The notes under the pieces were generated by a model. The model made no database searches. It was not told the origin of the DNA and saw nothing but the letters and a program-made list of their open reading frames with translations. Source: Veillonella sp. (lineage in GTDB: Bacteria > Bacillota > Negativicutes > Veillonellales > Veillonellaceae). Taken from it: a DNA stretch of 64,000 nucleotides. Shown piece by piece: positions 61,119 through 64,000 of this stretch. A program made the translations under genes and the position numbers. Positions within the stretch are counted from its first letter, which is position 1; every line of letters begins with the position of its first letter. The DNA lies in NCBI RefSeq assembly GCF_018364065.1, contig NZ_JAGZMO010000011.1:6034-70033 (forward strand), given 5' to 3'.

Positions 61119-61550
61119 ATGAAACAAGCAATTATCCATATGGAAAAAGGCGATATTAAAATTGAATTATTCGAAAAAGAAGCTCCCGGTACAGTAGCTA
61201 ACTTTGAAAAATTGATTAAAGAAGGTTTCTATGACGGATTAACCTTCCACCGTGTAATTCCGGGCTTTGTTGCGCAAGGCGGTTGCCCTGTAGGTAACGG
61301 CACAGGCGGCCCTGGCTACACAATTAAAGACGAATTAATCGGCAACCCACACAAACATGAACGCGGTGCTTTATCTATGGCACATCGCGGACCTAACACA
61401 GGCGGCAGCCAATTCTTTATCGTTTACGAACCACAGCCACATTTGGATGGCGTTCACACTGTATTCGGTAAAGTTGTGGAAGGCATGGATGTAGTAGACC
61501 GCATTAACCAAGGCGATCGCATGCTTTCTGTTGAAGTAGTGGAAGCATAA
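61119..61550 (+). CDS. ppiB: Cyclophilin-type peptidyl-prolyl isomerase
   Basis: A 143-aa cytoplasmic prolyl isomerase. The active-site residues are in TFHRVIPGFVAQGG (Arg and Phe near 48) and AHRGPNTGGSQFFIV, followed by LDGVHTVFGKVVEGMDVVD. No signal peptide. GGAGG lies in the end of tcdA; the ATG comes immediately after the tcdA stop. Confidence 0.95.
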   Translation: MKQAIIHMEKGDIKIELFEKEAPGTVANFEKLIKEGFYDGLTFHRVIPGFVAQGGCPVGNGTGGPGYTIKDELIGNPHKHERGALSMAHRGPNTGGSQFFIVYEPQPHLDGVHTVFGKVVEGMDVVDRINQGDRMLSVEVVEA

Positions 61551-61636
61551 GCGAAGACCTTTTTCAATGGCTTGAAGCATAACAATTGTTTACAGCGATT
61601 TGTTATAACAGTTTAAAATAAGAAGGTTGACTCTAG

Positions 61637-62269
61637 ATGGAAAGTTTAAGTATAAAACATCCTGAGTGGCTGCAAGTTAGAAAAGACGGACGTTATTCCT
61701 ATGGGTATAATCAGGAATGGTATCACGACGACTGGTAGCGATTAGCCGGCTGTGGCCCTACCACGGCTACGCAGGTAATCAGCTACGTACAGTTCCGTGA
61801 TAACATCCTTGACCCTGCGGAAAGTCAGGACGGCGAAGCAGCTTTGAAACGGATGGAAGATGTATTTAAGTTTGTAAAACCACGCTTCGGCGGCGGTTTG
61901 TACAAAACGCAATGGCTGGAAGAAGGCCTGCAGGAATACATTGACGATAAAGGATTACCATATACGGTAAAAATGATGGGCATCTATCCTTTTGCAGCCT
62001 GTCGTGCGCCTTTATCACAGGTCGCTAATTTTATTAAACAGGGGCTCGCCAGCGACTCTCCTGTGGCATTTTTGAATCGTCACAGAGGTAATGAAAAAGA
62101 GCTCTCCACATGGCACTGGGTACCTATCGTTAAGCTTATTGACGATGGCGACGATGTACGCTGTGTAGTGTATGATGAAGAAATCTCCCGTGAATTCTCC
62201 TTGGCTAAATGGTTGAAGGATACAATTCTGGGTGGCGGCTTCGCATACGTTCAGAAAAAAGAAGATTAA
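61637..62269 (+). pseudogene. C39-like cysteine peptidase gene with in-frame TAG
   Basis: ATG 61637 has AGAAGG upstream and opens a 210-codon frame interrupted only by TAG at 61736-61738. Directly after it comes LAGCGPTTATQVISY, the catalytic-Cys motif of C39-like peptidases; a later HWVPIVKLIDDGDDVRCVVYD supplies the His. Without the stop, the product would be complete. CAG-to-TAG or TGG-to-TAG are single-base explanations. Translation could restart at ATG 61844, but that product would lack the Cys. Confidence 0.75.
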
Positions 62270-62275
62270 TTTAGT

Positions 62276-62347
62276 AAAGCAAGGCGATGCATTGTCTCTT
62301 GATTAAGGTATGTATTGTGCCTGATTGGAACAATGCATTCTTGCTTT
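62276..62347. repeat. Long inverted repeat after the C39-like gene
   Basis: AAAGCAAG and ATGCATTGT pair with ACAATGCAT and CTTGCTTT across a 34-base loop. There is no strong T-run, so terminator function is uncertain. Confidence 0.55.
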
Positions 62348-62436
62348 ATAAGACGTTGGATTAGATAGTTGTAATATGCAAGACAGACCTTAGGACGGAC
62401 TGCCTGATGTAATTACATTTCATAGGAGGACACAGT

Positions 62437-63276
62437 ATGTCACAATGGATTGTGGAACATCAATCAGAACATTTAACATTAAGTGCGGAAGTAGATAAAG
62501 TATACTATAAGGGCGCTTCGGAATTTCAAACAATCGAAGTGGCTCATAGTTTAGAATATGGCAATATGTTGGTACTGGACGGCGTATTCCAAACGTCGGA
62601 ACGGGAAGAATTTATATATCATGAAATGATTTCCCATGTGCCTTTATTTTTACATCCAAATCCTAAGCATGTATTGATTATCGGCGGCGGTGACGGCGGT
62701 GTAGCCAGAGAATGCGTACGCCATGACTGTGTTGAAACAGTAACCATGGTTGAAATCGACGGTAAAGTAGTAGAATTGGCTAAACAGTATTTGCCAACTA
62801 TTGCAAAAGCCATGATTGAAGAAAATCCGAAGTTGACTGTTAAAATTGGCGATGGTATCGGATATATGGCGGAAGCGGAAAATAAATATGATGTTATCAT
62901 TGTAGACTGCTCCGATCCTATCGGTCCCGGCGAAGGTTTATTTACAGAAGAATTCTATGCAAATACATTGAAGGCGTTGAAACCGGACGGCTTATTCGTG
63001 CAGCAGACAGAATCTCCTATGATGCACCAGCCGCTGGTAACTAAAGTATTCGGCTTTGTGCAGAAACACTTTAAATATGCCAACTTATATACAGCATATA
63101 TTCCAATTTATCCTACAGGGATGCATTGTTTCACTATCGGTTCCAAACAGTATGATCCTATGGCTTGGACACCTAACCGTGAAAAGACATTTACTACTAA
63201 ATACTACAATAACGAAATACAGAAGGCGGCATTTGCATTGCCTAACTTTGTAAAAGAATATTTGGGTATTAAATAG
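62437..63276 (+). CDS. speE: Spermidine synthase SpeE
   Basis: Transfers aminopropyl from decarboxylated SAM to putrescine. The 279-aa protein has YYKGASEFQTIEV, LVLDGVFQTSEREEFIYHEM, the SAM-site HVLIIGGGDGGVAREC (about residue 78), VEIDGKVVEL and the catalytic Asp in VDCSDPIGPGEGL (about 154). AGGAGG precedes the ATG. speD is not seen. Confidence 0.96.
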   Translation: MSQWIVEHQSEHLTLSAEVDKVYYKGASEFQTIEVAHSLEYGNMLVLDGVFQTSEREEFIYHEMISHVPLFLHPNPKHVLIIGGGDGGVARECVRHDCVETVTMVEIDGKVVELAKQYLPTIAKAMIEENPKLTVKIGDGIGYMAEAENKYDVIIVDCSDPIGPGEGLFTEEFYANTLKALKPDGLFVQQTESPMMHQPLVTKVFGFVQKHFKYANLYTAYIPIYPTGMHCFTIGSKQYDPMAWTPNREKTFTTKYYNNEIQKAAFALPNFVKEYLGIK

Positions 63277-63277
63277 T

Positions 63278-63368
63278 AAACGCAATGTATCGCTTTAGGG
63301 CGATATAAGGCGCTTTGACAACCGCATAAAGCCTTATAAGGGCAGAATGATGCGGATTGTGTGCGTTT
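63278..63368 (+). ncRNA. Candidate pseudoknotted RNA after speE
   Basis: P1: AAACGCA (63278-63284) with TGCGTTT (63362-63368). P2: ATCGC (63289-63293) with GCGAT (63300-63304). P3: TATAAGGC (63304-63311) with GCCTTATA (63331-63338). The P3 loop holds CCGCAT (63322-63327), which can pair with ATGCGG (63350-63355), an H-type pseudoknot. No T-run follows. No known RNA class was recognised. Confidence 0.4.
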
Positions 63369-63401
63369 GAAAAAATACAATAAAGATTATGTAAAAAGTT
63401 G

Positions 63402-63431
63402 TTGACAGTCTCCCCTGAGCGATGATATACT
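63402..63431 (+). promoter_or_regulatory. Promoter of the tRNA cluster
   Basis: TTGACA (63402-63407), 18 bases, TATACT (63426-63431). Confidence 0.85.
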
Positions 63432-63472
63432 ATACTTCGTTACGGGGGACTGTTACCTCGTAAGACCACTGT

Positions 63473-63549
63473 GGTGGGTATGGTGAAGCGGTTAACACGG
63501 CGGATTGTGGCTCCGTTACGCGTGGGTTCGATCCCCACTACTCACCCCA
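63473..63549 (+). tRNA. tRNA-His (GTG)
   Basis: Complete cloverleaf with acceptor GTGGGTA/TACTCAC, anticodon GTG, T-loop GGTTCGATCC and encoded CCA. The extra 5' G (63473) opposite the C discriminator is the mark of tRNA-His. Confidence 0.96.
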
Positions 63550-63550
63550 T

Positions 63551-63625
63551 AGGGGCGTCGCCAAGTGGTAAGGCAATGGACTTTGACTCCATTATGCGCT
63601 GGTTCGATCCCAGCCGCCCCTGCCA
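63551..63625 (+). tRNA. tRNA-Gln (TTG)
   Basis: Acceptor AGGGGCG/CGCCCCT, anticodon TTG in ACTTTGACT, T-loop GGTTCGATCC and encoded CCA. One base after tRNA-His. Confidence 0.96.
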
Positions 63626-63629
63626 GTAT

Positions 63630-63705
63630 GACTCACTAGCTCAGTTGGCAGAGCACCTGACTTTTAATCAGGGTGTCCCGCGTTCGAGTCGCGGGTGAGT
63701 CACCA
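63630..63705 (+). tRNA. tRNA-Lys (TTT)
   Basis: Acceptor GACTCAC/GTGAGTC, D-arm GCTCAGTTGGCAGAGC, anticodon TTT in ACTTTTAAT, T-loop CGTTCGAGTCG and encoded CCA. Confidence 0.97.
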
Positions 63706-63708
63706 CTA

Positions 63709-63737
63709 AAAAATGCTGACCATGTGTCAGCATTTTT
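63709..63737 (+). terminator. Terminator of the tRNA cluster
   Basis: AAAAATGCTGAC/GTCAGCATTTTT with a 5-base loop. Confidence 0.92.
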
Positions 63738-63829
63738 CTTTCGTTTTTTAGCTCCTTATGAGCTTTGTATATACTACATTATAAAATGATGTTTCGAAGA
63801 AAACTTCGAAAAAAAGTTTTAAAAAGTAG

Positions 63830-63859
63830 TTGACACAAAACGAAAAACTTTGTTATAAT
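63830..63859 (+). promoter_or_regulatory. Consensus promoter, probably of an rRNA operon
   Basis: TTGACA (63830-63835), 18 bases, TATAAT (63854-63859). An 8-bp inverted repeat TTTCGAAG/CTTCGAAA (63792-63811) lies just upstream. Confidence 0.85.
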
Positions 63860-63865
63860 AACAAA

Positions 63866-64000
63866 GTCGTCAGTAAGACGCGCAAGCGTAAAACTGAAGT
63901 ACAGATCTTTGAAAACTGAACAATGTAAGGTAATCATTTCTAACGAAATGAACATATGCCAGAGTGCGGGTTTCACTAAGTTGAAACCAACCAAATAAAT
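63866..64000 (+). other. Probable 16S rRNA precursor leader, partial
   Basis: Non-coding leader with the box-like TCTTTGAAAACTGAACA (from about 63906), a word common in Firmicute pre-16S leaders. The 16S gene itself would begin beyond the window; no mature rRNA sequence is reached. Confidence 0.65.

Noticed and set aside
61736..61738. TAG read as pyrrolysine
   Set aside because: Pyl systems are rare and need pylTSBCD; a single nonsense mutation next to another broken gene is simpler.
63471..63698. Plus-strand ORF across the tRNA cluster
   Set aside because: It is only the translation of three tRNA genes.

Overview
The window is chromosomal DNA of a diderm Firmicute, most likely class Negativicutes (Veillonella/Dialister/Megasphaera-like). 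The housekeeping genes are Firmicute-like: typA, tex, a PerR-like Fur protein, ylbF, trmL, a one-chain pyruvate:ferredoxin oxidoreductase and long pyruvate kinase. An OmpA-type outer-membrane protein, with a signal peptide and peptidoglycan-binding domain, sits among them. Genus cannot be fixed by eye. I saw no insertion sequence, prophage or CRISPR array.

Layout. 1-3.6 kb: end of the purine operon (purM tail, purN, purH, purD). 3.9-8.9 kb: an XRE regulator, a UPF0173 hydrolase on the minus strand, moaC, trmL, ylbF, murB and rplM-rpsI behind a perfect consensus promoter. 9.1-14.4 kb: ompA, a Bcr/CflA efflux pump and a panD-panC-panS operon with an attenuator-like terminator in its leader. 14.6-17.6 kb: a LysR regulator divergent from an NAD(P)-binding protein, a decayed hydrolase fragment and an exported alpha/beta hydrolase. 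17.8-21.6 kb: zwf-pgl, tatA, a heavy-metal-binding protein and a cupin. 21.8-31.9 kb: typA, a YgjP-type metallopeptidase, dnaE, pyk, a Bax-inhibitor-1 protein and a LysR regulator. 32.3-36.1 kb: a citrate-lyase pair in which CitD is fused to CitE, then a methyltransferase. 36.3-45.4 kb: LysR plus a small membrane protein, an 860-bp intergenic region, PFOR, a WG-repeat exported protein and putP. 45.7-53.5 kb: recQ, thyA, folA, tex and a DEAD-box helicase. 53.7-63.3 kb: a perR-like gene with its own operator, nfo, sbcD, sbcC (broken), glyoxalase-like, tcdA, ppiB, a broken C39-like peptidase and speE. 63.4-64 kb: a tRNA-His/Gln/Lys cluster, then a consensus promoter and leader that look like the start of an rRNA operon.

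How parts fit together. zwf and pgl feed the oxidative pentose pathway. pyk and PFOR make pyruvate and acetyl-CoA. panD, panC and panS can make pantothenate from beta-alanine plus pantoate taken up or made elsewhere. thyA and folA close the folate/dTMP cycle next to recQ. sbcCD, nfo and recQ are DNA repair genes.

Most unusual points. (1) At least nine intergenic spacers are degenerate short tandem repeats, each with its own unit; three start at the stop codon of the preceding gene. (2) The CitD part of the CitD-CitE fusion has lysine where the prosthetic-group serine should be. (3) sbcC and the C39-like gene each carry one in-frame stop. (4) Several spacers can fold into elaborate RNA structures, including one with a pseudoknot after speE.
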